This document shows, one piece after another, positions 17,836 to 26,596 of a DNA stretch of 64,000 nucleotides. The notes beneath the pieces were generated by a model, which was given only the letters and a program-made list of their open reading frames with translations, did not search any database and was not told the DNA's origin. Source of the stretch: Anaerocolumna sp. MB42-C2. Its GTDB lineage: Bacteria; Bacillota; Clostridia; Lachnospirales; Lachnospiraceae. Both the position numbers and the translations under genes were made by a program. The number at the start of each line of letters is the position of its first letter. Positions within the stretch are counted from its first letter, which is position 1. The stretch lies in contig NZ_CP133190.1 in the NCBI RefSeq assembly GCF_030913705.1, positions 6,163,501 through 6,227,500 on the forward strand, written 5' to 3'.

Positions 17836-17887
17836 ATTATAATACATAATTTATTATGTGTCAATAAAAACACATAATTTATTACGT
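17836..17887 (-). promoter_or_regulatory. hicAB promoter with two palindromic operators
   Basis: On the minus strand, TTGACA (17864-17859), a 17-bp spacer and TATAAT (17841-17836) form a consensus promoter. The palindrome ACATAATTTATTATGT (17844-17859) fills the spacer. A second near-identical palindrome, ACATAATTTATTACGT (17872-17887), lies exactly 28 bp upstream. Autorepression by HicB is known for the family and would act directly here. Confidence 0.8.
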
Positions 17888-18011
17888 ATTTAATTTGCTT
17901 AATTATTATATTTACTTTTTAAGGAGAATCGTGAATCAAGTGTCCAGGACATGGATAACACCAATTATGAGATTACTGGCATAATGAATTATCGAGTTTG
18001 AATAATAAACA

Positions 18012-18057
18012 AAGTGTCAAGAAGGGAGTATTCCCGCGGCTCTTGAGGCTTGTTTTT
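18012..18057 (+). terminator. Terminator-like hairpin without an upstream gene
   Basis: TCAAGA (18017-18022) pairs with TCTTGA (18041-18046) and GGGA with TCCC inside. TTGTTTTTG follows. No plus-strand gene lies just upstream, so it may be left from a deleted gene. Confidence 0.5.
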
Positions 18058-18143
18058 GTCTGTGATATTTTTTTAATATCTTAAATTATAGAACATTTAA
18101 AGAGTAACTGACAAAATAAACAACTTATTACTTTTATTAAATC

Positions 18144-18193
18144 TATGTGGTAATATCTATGGCATAAAAATAAACCTTAGATATTACCGCATA
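18144..18193. repeat. 16-bp inverted repeat before the recombinase remnant
   Basis: TATGTGGTAATATCTA (18144-18159) and TAGATATTACCGCATA (18178-18193) pair at 15 of 16 positions around an 18-base spacer. A ribosome site, AAAGGAG, and an ATG follow directly. It may be an operator or a leader hairpin. Confidence 0.6.
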
Positions 18194-18208
18194 GAAAGGA
18201 GAACGGTT

Positions 18209-18486
18209 ATGGGCATTAAATTATAATGTTTTCAATTTTTATCTAAAGTAGCACGTGAAGAAATTATTTCTGAAACTTTTTTTAATAAAAAGATAGAATA
18301 TCATAGAATTGAATTAGGAAAAATCATACTTCCTCCGAAAGAATTTATAAGAGAAAAACTTAAGAATGATATCAACCTAAAAGAAAAAGGCCTTGAAGAT
18401 CAAAAGCACATCATCAAGACCTATATTTCCAAAATACTCATATACCACGACTATATAGAAATCTATACGGACAGTGGTTTGAATGA
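18209..18486 (+). pseudogene. Recombinase-like gene remnant running into ssrA
   Basis: ATG 18209 has a good ribosome site (AAAGGAG, seven bases) but stops after five codons at TAA 18224. The same frame then stays open for about 85 codons up to the ssrA end. It ends with EDQKHIIKTYISKILIYHDY and IEIYTDSG, which resembles the last strands of serine-recombinase C-termini. The frame continues into the tmRNA 3' end as GAEGNRTP. Integrases that use ssrA commonly have their gene against the attachment site. I read this as the decayed tail of an integrase, with most of the gene deleted. Confidence 0.5.
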
Positions 18487-18830
18487 TGGAGCTGAGGGGA
18501 ATCGAACCCCTGTCCGAAAGCCCATTCATTGCAGCATCTCCCATTACAGTCAATCATTTAACATTCCCTCCGTCTAACGCCGGTTGACAGGCTTTAGACT
18601 TCAGTAGCTTCATAAATTCTTTTATCCTCTCAAAGCTTTGAAGACAAAGTGCCTTGCTAATTTGATGCCGAGGTCTTAAGCCGCAAGAAGCTTAAGGTCG
18701 ACAGCTGCCATTAGGCAGCGTACGCTAAATTATCGTCTGCGTTTAAATTTAATTCTAAGTTGATGACGCGGTCCTAGTCCGCGAATGGCTTCCGCAACTT
18801 CAAAACCCCCGTCGAAACCAGTACAACCCC
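18487..18830 (-). ncRNA. ssrA: tmRNA (SsrA)
   Basis: On the minus strand the 5' end is GGGGTTGTACTGGTTTCGACGG, starting at 18830. The 3' end is the T-arm GGTTCGATTCCCC and CAGCTCC plus A at 18487. The acceptor stem pairs fully and includes the G3-U70 pair needed for alanine charging. CCA is not encoded; TCA follows. The tag frame lies at 18711-18740 (resume codon GCA) and encodes ADDNLAYAA followed by TAA. tmRNA rescues stalled ribosomes with SmpB and tags products for proteolysis, with RNase R removing faulty mRNA. Confidence 0.96.
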
Positions 18831-19206
18831 TTAATATACATTTGGTTGCTTATATCTGAATGAAAAGTAATACTTTGCAACAGAATATAAATGGTTAACA
18901 GACGAATTCTGAATCACATGAATATAGTATAACCTTAATTTGTGTCTAAAATGTGTTTTTTAGAAAAAATTTTTTAGCCTAAAATAAATATCAAAATGCA
19001 TTAAATGTCAATAAATAATTACAATGTTTACTGTTCACTCCCCTGCAAAAAGCAGCAGTTCCGTGGGCAATAACATTACAATTTCATTTATTCAAACTTT
19101 TTATAAAGATAGGATTTTCAATTAAGGAATTTAGTGATAAAATATTATTGTTTTTCCATAGGATGCAGACATTGGAAATAAGAAGTAAAAACAGGAAAGG
19201 ATTAGT
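18831..19206. other. 376-base gap: ssrA upstream region and a dispersed repeat
   Basis: The minus-strand promoter of ssrA must lie in the first 150 bases, but I could not choose one clear -35/-10 pair. A 35-bp sequence repeated at 53149 lies at 19030-19064. The last bases form the leader and ribosome site (GGAAAGGATTAGT) of the dehydrogenase gene. Confidence 0.5.
19030..19064. repeat. Partial copy of a dispersed repeat
   Basis: ACTGTTCACTCCCCTGCAAA and the following 15 bases match 53149-53183 at 34 of 35 positions. Only the left part of the longer 53.1-53.3 kb element is present. It is GC-richer than its surroundings. Confidence 0.7.
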
Positions 19207-20211
19207 ATGAGAATAATAAAATGGGGAATTATCGGAGCCGGTAATATTTCTGCCTCTTTTGCAGCTGCTCTAAAGCAAATGGAATATACGGAACTTGCTG
19301 CCATAGCATCCAGGGATGTCAATAAGGCAAAGGATTTTGCAGGGAAATTTGGTATTCGAAAAGCTTATGGAAGTTATGAAGAATTAGCTAAGGACAAGGA
19401 TATTGATGTAATATATATTGGTACTCCACATACGGAACACATGAAAAATGCCGAACTTTGTATAAAAAATGGTAAAGCAGTTTTATGTGAAAAACCGTTT
19501 ACAGTCAATAGCAAAGAAACGAAATATCTAATGGATCTGGCCAAGGAGCACAAGGTATTTCTTATGGAAGCAATGTGGACAAAATTTCTGCCGGTTACAA
19601 AGAAAGTAAAAGAATGGATTACCAATGAAAAAATCGGGAAAGTAAAAAAAATGCAAGTCGGATTTGGATTTACTGTGCCTTATAATGAATCGAATCGTTT
19701 ATATAATTATTCCTTAGCCGGAGGTGCATTATTGGATGCTGGGGTATATCCCATTACTTACGCGGTACATTTAATGGGAAAATTACCGGTTCAAGTCGTA
19801 TCAACCGGTGTTTTTTTAGACAATGGTATTGATGTACAAAACTGTATATTATTTAAGTTTGGTATGGATGCTATTGCTATGTTAAGTTCTGCAATTAATG
19901 CAGAAGTAGGTAAGGAGGCTATTATCATTGGCGATAGTGGAAAAATCGTTATTCCGAACTTTTGGATGGCGGATAAAGCGGTGATTTATGATCAGAAAGG
20001 TAATGAAATCGAAGCTTATACGGAGGATGGAAGAATTAACGGTTATGAATTCCAGGCTTATGAGGTAAATGCTTGTTTAAGAACCGGTCAATTAGAAAGT
20101 AAATTGAATCCGGTACAGGATACTTTGGATATTCTCTCGATTATGGATGGAATACGGGAAGACTGGGGCTTAAAATACCAGCAGGACCTTGATTCATCTC
20201 ATAGTATATAA
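19207..20211 (+). CDS. Gfo/Idh/MocA-family oxidoreductase
   Basis: A 334-residue NAD(P)-dependent dehydrogenase. The N-terminal nucleotide-binding fold has GIIGAGNISASF (GxGxxx motif) and the family hallmark CEKPF, with the conserved Lys at about residue 95. The C-terminal alpha/beta domain (GALLDAGVYPITYAVHLMG) binds the sugar or other polyol. Members oxidise or reduce inositols, sugars or bile-pigment-like substrates; the substrate here is unknown. Ribosome site GGAAAGGATTAGT precedes ATG 19207. Confidence 0.9.
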   Translation: MRIIKWGIIGAGNISASFAAALKQMEYTELAAIASRDVNKAKDFAGKFGIRKAYGSYEELAKDKDIDVIYIGTPHTEHMKNAELCIKNGKAVLCEKPFTVNSKETKYLMDLAKEHKVFLMEAMWTKFLPVTKKVKEWITNEKIGKVKKMQVGFGFTVPYNESNRLYNYSLAGGALLDAGVYPITYAVHLMGKLPVQVVSTGVFLDNGIDVQNCILFKFGMDAIAMLSSAINAEVGKEAIIIGDSGKIVIPNFWMADKAVIYDQKGNEIEAYTEDGRINGYEFQAYEVNACLRTGQLESKLNPVQDTLDILSIMDGIREDWGLKYQQDLDSSHSI

Positions 20212-20341
20212 TTAATGAAGCAAGATTCCATTGAAGAAAAAACAGGTTTTAAGTTCAGAAAGAGTTAAATGGATCAAGAAGAATAATAAACTTAAAAATA
20301 AAGAGTATTTAATTAAATTAAATAGTCGGAAAAGAGGTAAT

Positions 20342-21019
20342 ATGAAAAAAGCAGTATCATTAATATTAATTATGGTAATCAGTTTGACATTATTAGGAGG
20401 ATGTTCTAAAAAAGCGGATCAATTTTCAGAACCGAAAAACGGAGAAACGGTTGCTGAAATAGTAATTAAGGATTATGGTTCAATTTTTGTTAAATTTTTT
20501 GATGATGTTGCTCCAAAAGCAGTAGAAAATTTTACTAAACATGCAAAAGATGGGTATTATAATGGATTATCCTTTCACAGGGTTATAAATGATTTTATGA
20601 TACAGGGGGGTGATCCCACAGGAACCGGGGCCGGTGGTGAAAGTATCTGGGGTGATAATTTTGAAGATGAATTTTCAGATAAACTGCAACCCTACCGAGG
20701 TGCCTTATGTATGGCCAATTCCGGACCAAATACCAATGGAAGCCAGTTTTTTATTGTCCAGACAAAACAAACCTATGGCATGGATATGTTAAGCAAAGTT
20801 GAACAGCAAAACGGCATAAAATTTAACGAAGAGGCAGTTGCCAAATATAGTGAAGTCGGAGGAACCCCGTGGCTTTATAACAAACATACCGTATTTGGAC
20901 AGGTTTATGATGGGTTGGATATTTTGGATACGGTTGCAGCGGTGGAAGTGGATAGTAATGATAAACCGGTAAAAGACGTCATTATTGATAAGATAAATGT
21001 ATTTAAATACAAAAAATAG
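20342..21019 (+). CDS. Cyclophilin-type peptidyl-prolyl isomerase lipoprotein
   Basis: A 225-residue exported foldase. The signal peptide ends in the lipobox LGGC (Cys21). The cyclophilin domain follows: SFHRVINDFMIQGGDP contains the catalytic Arg, and GSQFFIVQT contains the QxFI motif. ATG 20342 follows AAAAGAGG; a TTG 20231 start would bury the signal peptide behind a charged extension and is rejected. It probably assists folding of exported proteins on the outer face of the membrane. Confidence 0.93.
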   Translation: MKKAVSLILIMVISLTLLGGCSKKADQFSEPKNGETVAEIVIKDYGSIFVKFFDDVAPKAVENFTKHAKDGYYNGLSFHRVINDFMIQGGDPTGTGAGGESIWGDNFEDEFSDKLQPYRGALCMANSGPNTNGSQFFIVQTKQTYGMDMLSKVEQQNGIKFNEEAVAKYSEVGGTPWLYNKHTVFGQVYDGLDILDTVAAVEVDSNDKPVKDVIIDKINVFKYKK

Positions 21020-21069
21020 GTAACCGGATATACTTTGAATTAAACGAAAAATCACACACAAATTTTAAT

Positions 21070-21176
21070 CATCCGTAGTTCTAATCACGAAGAAATAAAC
21101 GTTATGTTACTGTTTATAAGTATTCTTCGTAAACCAGTAGTAGTAATTTTTTTACTGGAGATTGATCTGCGGATGA
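21070..21176 (+). ncRNA. Structured leader RNA candidate
   Basis: The outer stem CATCCGTAG (21070-21078) pairs with CTGCGGATG (21167-21175). It encloses two further hairpins: ACGAAGAA with TTCTTCGT (21087-21130), extended by ATAAAC/GTTTAT, and CCAGTA with TACTGG (21134-21158). This is a three-way junction of about 106 bases, followed by AATTTTTAAAG. It lies 54 bases before the gene at 21230. It may be a cis-regulatory RNA, a small RNA or a complex terminator for the cyclophilin gene. I recognise no known class. Confidence 0.45.
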
Positions 21177-21229
21177 ATTTTTAAAGAAAGTAATTCCGGA
21201 ACCAACTGGTAAAGATAGGAGATAATCAT

Positions 21230-21784
21230 ATGCGAGAGAAAGGTTTAATAATAGGCGGATATCTTTTCAGTAACAATAAAGATTATAATTCAGCAAAGGA
21301 GGAATATGAGTCTATCCATATTTTACGATCCAAAGCCGATCTAACTGATCCCGGAACTGTACTTAAACTTTATAATAAGTTAATAGAAAACCGCACCTTT
21401 CATACCATAATTGGATACACTTTTTTAAAAGAGCTTCAGGTTGTGGTCCTAAGTTCAGGCATTGTGAAAGAAGAAGATATTGACGGTATTTATATACCTG
21501 TGCAAAATGCCAATAATATAGACATTTCAGATTTTGAAAAATATAAACAATTGACTGAAAAACAAAAAAACCTTATACGGAATAAGAGAATCATTAACAT
21601 ATTCTTATTGATTACAATCCTCGGAATGCTGATAATTGCTATTTATACGAACAAATCAGTGTATGCTGATTTTGAAAATAAGATAATAAATCGTTATTCT
21701 GCCTGGGAAGAGGAATTAAATAACAGAGAAGAGGATTTAATTCAAAGAGAAGAAGCTTTGGAGGGTATAAATACATTTGAATAA
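21230..21784 (+). CDS. Hypothetical membrane-anchored protein, 184 residues
   Basis: It starts at ATG 21230 with GATAGGAGATAATC upstream. The first 115 residues are soluble (MREKGLIIGGYLFSNNKDYN at the start). One membrane helix at about 123-141 (INIFLLITILGMLIIAIY) is followed by an acidic coiled-coil tail, WEEELNNREEDLIQREEALE. No family is recognised. It stands alone between a structured RNA candidate and a two-component system. Confidence 0.65.
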   Translation: MREKGLIIGGYLFSNNKDYNSAKEEYESIHILRSKADLTDPGTVLKLYNKLIENRTFHTIIGYTFLKELQVVVLSSGIVKEEDIDGIYIPVQNANNIDISDFEKYKQLTEKQKNLIRNKRIINIFLLITILGMLIIAIYTNKSVYADFENKIINRYSAWEEELNNREEDLIQREEALEGINTFE

Positions 21785-21915
21785 TTAAGAATTATAATGT
21801 TAAAACATACTTTTTTCATAAATAATTGTTATAATATAGCTAAAGACGAGCATATTTAAATTAACAATGTACTTTTGCAACAAAATTATCTTTATCATTG
21901 TTAAAAAAAGACGTC

Positions 21916-21929
21916 CGTCCTTAAGGACG
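21916..21929. promoter_or_regulatory. 14-bp perfect palindrome before the response regulator
   Basis: CGTCCTTAAGGACG lies 28 bases before the ATG at 21958 and just upstream of the ribosome site. It could be an operator for autoregulation or a leader hairpin. Confidence 0.4.
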
Positions 21930-21957
21930 AACATATTGTTTGGATAGGAGGTATATT

Positions 21958-22635
21958 ATGGATAAATTAAAAGTACTTGTTGTAGATGATGAAAGCAGAA
22001 TGCGGAAACTGGTTAAAGATTTTTTAAGTAAAAAAAATTTTGATGTACTGGAAGCGGAAAACGGGGAACAGGCAGTTGATATTTTTTTTGAAAGTAAAGA
22101 AATTGCATTAATTATTTTGGATGTTATGATGCCGAAGATGGATGGATGGCAGGTATGCCGTGAAGTACGCCAATATTCCAAGGTGCCTATTATTATGTTG
22201 ACTGCTAAAAGTGATGAAAAGGATGAATTGCTTGGCTTTGAATTAGGTGTAGATGAATACATATCGAAACCGTTCAGTCCTAAAATATTAGTAGCCCGTG
22301 TAGAAGCAATATTAAGAAGAGCCAATGCTTTAGAGGAAGATGTTATTAACGTAGGCGGGATTGTACTAGACAAAGCTGCACATCAGGTTAAAATCGACGA
22401 TATTAATATAGATCTAAGCTATAAGGAATTTGAATTACTGACGTATTTTATTACGAACCAGGGAGTTGCCTTGTCCAGGGAACGAATCTTGAATAATGTA
22501 TGGAACTATGATTATTTTGGAGATGCCAGAACGATTGATACCCATGTTAAAAAGTTAAGAAGTAAAATGGGCCCCAAAGGGGATTATATTAAAACAATCT
22601 GGGGAATGGGGTATAAATTTGAGGTAGAACCATGA
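21958..22635 (+). CDS. OmpR/PhoB-family response regulator
   Basis: The receiver domain (residues 1-115) has the acidic pair in VVDDESRMRK, the phospho-acceptor Asp in LIILDVMMPKMDG and Lys in SKPFSP. A winged-helix DNA-binding domain follows (YKEFELLTYFITNQGVALSR and the C-terminal KLRSKMG). ATG 21958 is placed six bases after AGGAGG. The stop overlaps the start of the sensor kinase by four bases. The target genes are unknown; a palindrome at 21916 may be its own site. Confidence 0.93.
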   Translation: MDKLKVLVVDDESRMRKLVKDFLSKKNFDVLEAENGEQAVDIFFESKEIALIILDVMMPKMDGWQVCREVRQYSKVPIIMLTAKSDEKDELLGFELGVDEYISKPFSPKILVARVEAILRRANALEEDVINVGGIVLDKAAHQVKIDDINIDLSYKEFELLTYFITNQGVALSRERILNNVWNYDYFGDARTIDTHVKKLRSKMGPKGDYIKTIWGMGYKFEVEP

Positions 22636-24203
22636 AGCTCCATCTAAACAAAATTATAAACCGGCACTCCATCCGTTTTAAATTAACTTTTACCCTGACC
22701 CTTATTATTATTTTTACAATATTCACTTTATTGTTTTTAAATATGACGCTTTTAGAGGATTATTATCTTCATAGTAAAATAAAAACATTGGGAGAAACTT
22801 ATGATGAAATAAATGCAATCTTTAAAAAGAGCGATGATATGAATACTACTTTCAGCCAGGATAAATTAAAATTGCAACGTCTTATGGAAAGCCGTAATGT
22901 AAGTATCAATATTATTGCTAATACAGGGTGGTATGACCGTTCCGAGTGGGTACCATTTGAGAATGATGATAAAGATAAAGAAAATGAAAGAGACGATAAA
23001 GAAAAAGATGAAAGATATGACCAGATACTTCAATGGATAAAAGGATATATTTTCGGTGAGATGAGTCAGGGAATTAAATCAAAAAAAATATTAAGTAGAG
23101 AAAAATACAATATTTTTATGACATATGATCCCCGTATTGATTCCAACTATGTTGATTTGGTCGGTGATTTGGAGGATGGCAATGTCTTCATACGGACAAA
23201 TCTGGAAAGCATACAGGAAAGTGTACAGGTAGCGAATAAGTTTTTAGCTTATGTAGGAATGGTAGCCGTTATTATAGCTTCTATTATTATGTTTTATTTT
23301 AGCAGAAGATTTTCGAAGCCAATTCTGCAGCTTGCAGGTATTTCCAAAAGAATGAGCGATTTGGATTTTGATGCAAAATATTTTGTAACGACGCAGGATG
23401 AGATAGGGGAACTTGGCAGTAGTATTAATATTCTATCGGAAAAACTGGAAAAAACCATATCGGAATTAAAAGGTGCCAATAACGAGCTGCTTTCCGATAT
23501 TCAGAACAAAATACAGATAGATGAAATGAGAAAAGATTTCTTATCCAATGTAACCCATGAATTAAAAACTCCCATTGCTCTGATTCAGGGATATGCGGAA
23601 GGATTAAAAGACAATATTAATGATGACGCTGACAGCAGGGATTTTTACTGTGAGGTTATTATTGATGAAGCAAAAAAAATGAATGAAATGGTTAAGAAAT
23701 TATTATCTTTAAATCAAATTGAAGCCGGCAATAATCAAATCAATATCGAACGGTTTGATATTGTTGCCATAATTCATTCTGTTCTGGATTCAGCAGAAAT
23801 ATTAATTCAGCAAAAAGAAGTCTTACTTCATTTCGAGCACAAGGAACCTATCTACGTATGGGCAGACGAATATATGGTGGAGGAAGTAGTTACGAATTAT
23901 GTAAGTAATGCGCTGAATCATGTGGATGGAGCAAAAATAATAGAGATAAAACTAATACAACAGGAAAATTCGGTTCGGATTGCTGTATTTAATACAGGTG
24001 CTAATATACCCGAAGAAGATTTGGATAAAATATGGATAAAGTTTTACAAGGTGGACAAAGCCAGAACCAGGGAATATGGCGGAAGCGGTATTGGCCTTTC
24101 GATAGTAAAAGCCATTATGTCGTCCTTAAATCAGGATTGTGGTGTAATTAATCATGAAACAGGTGTTGAATTCTGGTTTGAATTGGATACAAAAATAAAT
24201 TAA
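22632..24203 (+). CDS. Two-component sensor histidine kinase
   Basis: A 523-residue membrane kinase. It has a membrane helix near residues 16-36, an extracellular sensor of about 160 residues with a highly charged insert near 112-128, a second helix near 197-217, and a HAMP linker. The HisKA motif is FLSNVTHELKTPIALIQGY, with the phosphorylated His in THELKTP. The ATPase domain carries NYVSNALNH and the G-box GGSGIGLSI. It phosphorylates the regulator encoded just upstream. The charged insert suggests sensing of ions or cationic compounds; that is only a suggestion. Confidence 0.93.
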   Translation: MKLHLNKIINRHSIRFKLTFTLTLIIIFTIFTLLFLNMTLLEDYYLHSKIKTLGETYDEINAIFKKSDDMNTTFSQDKLKLQRLMESRNVSINIIANTGWYDRSEWVPFENDDKDKENERDDKEKDERYDQILQWIKGYIFGEMSQGIKSKKILSREKYNIFMTYDPRIDSNYVDLVGDLEDGNVFIRTNLESIQESVQVANKFLAYVGMVAVIIASIIMFYFSRRFSKPILQLAGISKRMSDLDFDAKYFVTTQDEIGELGSSINILSEKLEKTISELKGANNELLSDIQNKIQIDEMRKDFLSNVTHELKTPIALIQGYAEGLKDNINDDADSRDFYCEVIIDEAKKMNEMVKKLLSLNQIEAGNNQINIERFDIVAIIHSVLDSAEILIQQKEVLLHFEHKEPIYVWADEYMVEEVVTNYVSNALNHVDGAKIIEIKLIQQENSVRIAVFNTGANIPEEDLDKIWIKFYKVDKARTREYGGSGIGLSIVKAIMSSLNQDCGVINHETGVEFWFELDTKIN

Positions 24204-24332
24204 ACACATTTTAAGCAGATCTATGGATTTTTATGAGAAATTCTTCTTAGTTTTTAAGTTTTTGATTGCCCAAACTTGTAATTAGTGGTATTATGTAGGT
24301 GATTATAATGATTTTCTACGGGAGGATAAATT

Positions 24333-25091
24333 GTGAGGAAACTACTCTTAATATTAATTACAATCTGTGGAGTAATGCTGACTGGATGTGCGCAATTAAT
24401 TGAAATAGATGACCAGGAAAGTGATGTATTGGCTGAATACATGGCAGGCACTGTGTTACGATATGATGTAAATTATCATGAAGCATTGATTTATCCGGAA
24501 GCGACTACGGATACGACGGATTCTGAAGACATAACGGAAAATGGGGAGATAGCGGATTCCGATGATACTATAAAAGCATCTGATATAAACAGGAATGGCA
24601 CGGGAGCAAGTAATTCAGCCGGAACGCAGGATTCTTCCGATTTTTCTGTTGATAAGCAAAATGGAAGCGCTGTAAGCCTGGCGAGTTTGTATAAAGATAG
24701 TTTTAAAGGCAAATTCAGTATTAAGTATATAAATCATAAATTTTATAACAGTTACCCGGATGAATATAAATTTTTTACATTAGAAACGACGAAAGATCAT
24801 AAATTATTAGCAATTAATTTTAATATCAAAAATACATCCCAGAAAGCCAGAACTCTTGATTTAAAGAATGATAAGATAAAATATCAGCTGATTGACAAAA
24901 CAGGTACGGTATATAACCCTATGTTGACACTACTTAATAATGATATTCAGTATATAAATCTCGATGTTGCTGCCGGTAAAACAAGGCAAGCCGTAGTTAT
25001 GTTTGATGTACCGGAGAATATGGATAGATCAAATTTAGAACTTACAATTTCATATGAAGATAGAACTACGGTTATTGATTTAAATGAATAA
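24333..25091 (+). CDS. Lipoprotein with DUF4352-like domain
   Basis: A 252-residue exported lipoprotein. It starts at GTG 24333 after ACGGGAGG and has a signal peptide with lipobox LTGC (Cys19). A low-complexity Asp/Ser/Thr-rich linker spans about residues 58-108. The C-terminal immunoglobulin-like domain has NFNIKNTSQKARTLDL and later VVMFDVPENM, as in DUF4352 (telokin-like) lipoproteins. The function of these is not defined. It follows a two-component pair by 129 bases and may be its target. Confidence 0.7.
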   Translation: MRKLLLILITICGVMLTGCAQLIEIDDQESDVLAEYMAGTVLRYDVNYHEALIYPEATTDTTDSEDITENGEIADSDDTIKASDINRNGTGASNSAGTQDSSDFSVDKQNGSAVSLASLYKDSFKGKFSIKYINHKFYNSYPDEYKFFTLETTKDHKLLAINFNIKNTSQKARTLDLKNDKIKYQLIDKTGTVYNPMLTLLNNDIQYINLDVAAGKTRQAVVMFDVPENMDRSNLELTISYEDRTTVIDLNE

Positions 25092-25112
25092 TATTTTTAG
25101 AGGAGCAAAACG

Positions 25113-25481
25113 ATGATTTATATTGAGAAAAAAAGGACAAGGTTTCTTGCATTGCCAATTTGTTTTACTACTTATACTATATCCGATGAGAAAATTACCA
25201 TAACCAGCGGATTTCTTAGTATTACAGTAGATGATGCATTTATGTACAAGGTTCAGGACGTAAAACTTACTAAAAGCTTTATGGAGAGGATATTCAAGCT
25301 GGGAACAGTGACTTGCTATACCGGAGATACAACTCATCCGGAACTTAAGTTATTACATATCAAGAATGCAAATCAAATTAAAGATTTTCTCATGAACGCA
25401 TCGGAAGAGGCGAGAAGAAAGAGAAGAACGCTGCATACTATGGATATTGATAATTCAGATGTGGATACGGATGAGATTTAA
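25113..25481 (+). CDS. PH-domain-like protein, 122 residues
   Basis: A short protein resembling bacterial PH domains of the YdbS/YdbT type (bPH2): strand-rich with SDEKITITSGFLSITVDDAF early, then YKVQDVKLTKSFMERIFKLG, where the YKVQDV segment matches the family's R/Y..I..V pattern. LKLLHIKNANQIKDFL forms the last strand and helix. Unlike typical YdbS, it lacks membrane helices. Ribosome site AGAGGAGC precedes ATG 25113. It is probably co-transcribed with the lipoprotein 21 bases upstream. Confidence 0.7.
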   Translation: MIYIEKKRTRFLALPICFTTYTISDEKITITSGFLSITVDDAFMYKVQDVKLTKSFMERIFKLGTVTCYTGDTTHPELKLLHIKNANQIKDFLMNASEEARRKRRTLHTMDIDNSDVDTDEI

Positions 25482-25489
25482 TAGGAATT

Positions 25490-25530
25490 GAAAGGACGAG
25501 TCAGATTTTAAAATGTGGCTTGTCCTTTCT
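25490..25530 (+). terminator. Intrinsic terminator
   Basis: GAAAGGACGAGTC (25490-25502) pairs with GGCTTGTCCTTTC (25517-25529) with wobble pairs. The T tract is short. Confidence 0.6.
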
Positions 25531-25819
25531 TATGCAATAGGAATATTCATCAGGTTTAAAAACACCGGATTGGTAAAGTAATCAATACAAAACAATTAAT
25601 TAGTATATAAATGAAAGAGAAAAGCGATAAATGATAACCATTTACCGCTTACTCAAAATATATATTAATATGGGGGAGGAGAGAGAGTGAAGCATAATTT
25701 CACTTTCTTAAGTCAATTATAATTTTAAAATATGAGTAAAGTATGAAGATAATAAAAATTATTTGTTAACTTTTTCGTTCATAATCTCAATAAATTACTG
25801 TGATTGGAGAACAATGACA
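25531..25819 (+). other. 289-base leader with a hairpin
   Basis: GCGATAAATG and CATTTACCGC (25624-25648) form a hairpin. A ribosome-site-like GGGGGAGGAG lies at about 25673 and could start an 11-codon peptide at GTG 25687, but there is no further support. The rest is AT-rich leader of the ThrE genes. Confidence 0.35.
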
Positions 25820-26596
25820 ATGAACTATAAATTATTAGTAGATACTGCAATGCTGACGGGAGAGATCATGCTTCTTGGCGGTGCAGAAACGTATCGGGTT
25901 GAAGATACCATGTGTAGAATTTTAAAAATATCCGGTCTGGAAAAAACAGAAACATTCGTTACACCTACCGGTATCTTTTTAACCTTGGGAGATTCTAATA
26001 TAGATTCCATAACAGTTGTAAAAAGAGTGGATAACCGTATAACCAATATATCCCATATTTATGCAGCAAATAATGTGTCCAGAAAATTATGTGACGGAAA
26101 AATTACACTGGAGGATGCCTATGAAAACCTTAAAACCATCAAAAATGAAAAACCGTATAGCAGAGCAGTAAATTATCTCTGTACCATGATTGCTGCGTTA
26201 TCATTTACCATCTTATTAGGCGGGGATTGGTTAAACAGTATTATTGCGGGTCTGAACGGAGGGCTCATTGTTATAATTTTTATTATTACGAATAACCTTA
26301 GAGTAAATACTTTCATAAAAAACCTGGTATCATCAATACTGATTGCGTTTAATAGTATGTTTTTTCTCCATAATTTAGGGTTGGCAATCCAACTGGATGC
26401 CTTAATCGGTGGTTCGGTGATGCCACTACTGCCGGGAGTAGCAATTACGAATGCGATTCGGGATACTTTACAGGGCGATTATATGTCGGGTGGTGCAAGA
26501 GCAATCGAGGCATTTGTTTCGGCAACTTCCACAGCTGCCGGGATTGGTATCGGTATTGCTTTCTACTCTTTTATAGCGGGAGGAATATCCGTATGA
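25820..26596 (+). CDS. Threonine/serine exporter, ThrE N-terminal half (DUF1212)
   Basis: The protein has a cytoplasmic N-terminal domain with LLGGAETYRVEDTM and FVTPTGIFLTL, the family hallmark, then about five membrane helices from residue 118 on. The start is ATG 25820, nine bases after GGAGA; ATG 25814 is also possible. In many bacteria ThrE is one protein; here the C-terminal half is the next gene, overlapping by four bases. The pair exports threonine, serine or other small amino acids (family knowledge). Confidence 0.88.
   Translation: MNYKLLVDTAMLTGEIMLLGGAETYRVEDTMCRILKISGLEKTETFVTPTGIFLTLGDSNIDSITVVKRVDNRITNISHIYAANNVSRKLCDGKITLEDAYENLKTIKNEKPYSRAVNYLCTMIAALSFTILLGGDWLNSIIAGLNGGLIVIIFIITNNLRVNTFIKNLVSSILIAFNSMFFLHNLGLAIQLDALIGGSVMPLLPGVAITNAIRDTLQGDYMSGGARAIEAFVSATSTAAGIGIGIAFYSFIAGGISV

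Noticed and set aside
25687..25722. 11-codon leader peptide before the ThrE genes
   Set aside because: It has a strong purine-rich site, but no run of regulatory codons and no terminator/antiterminator pair is visible.
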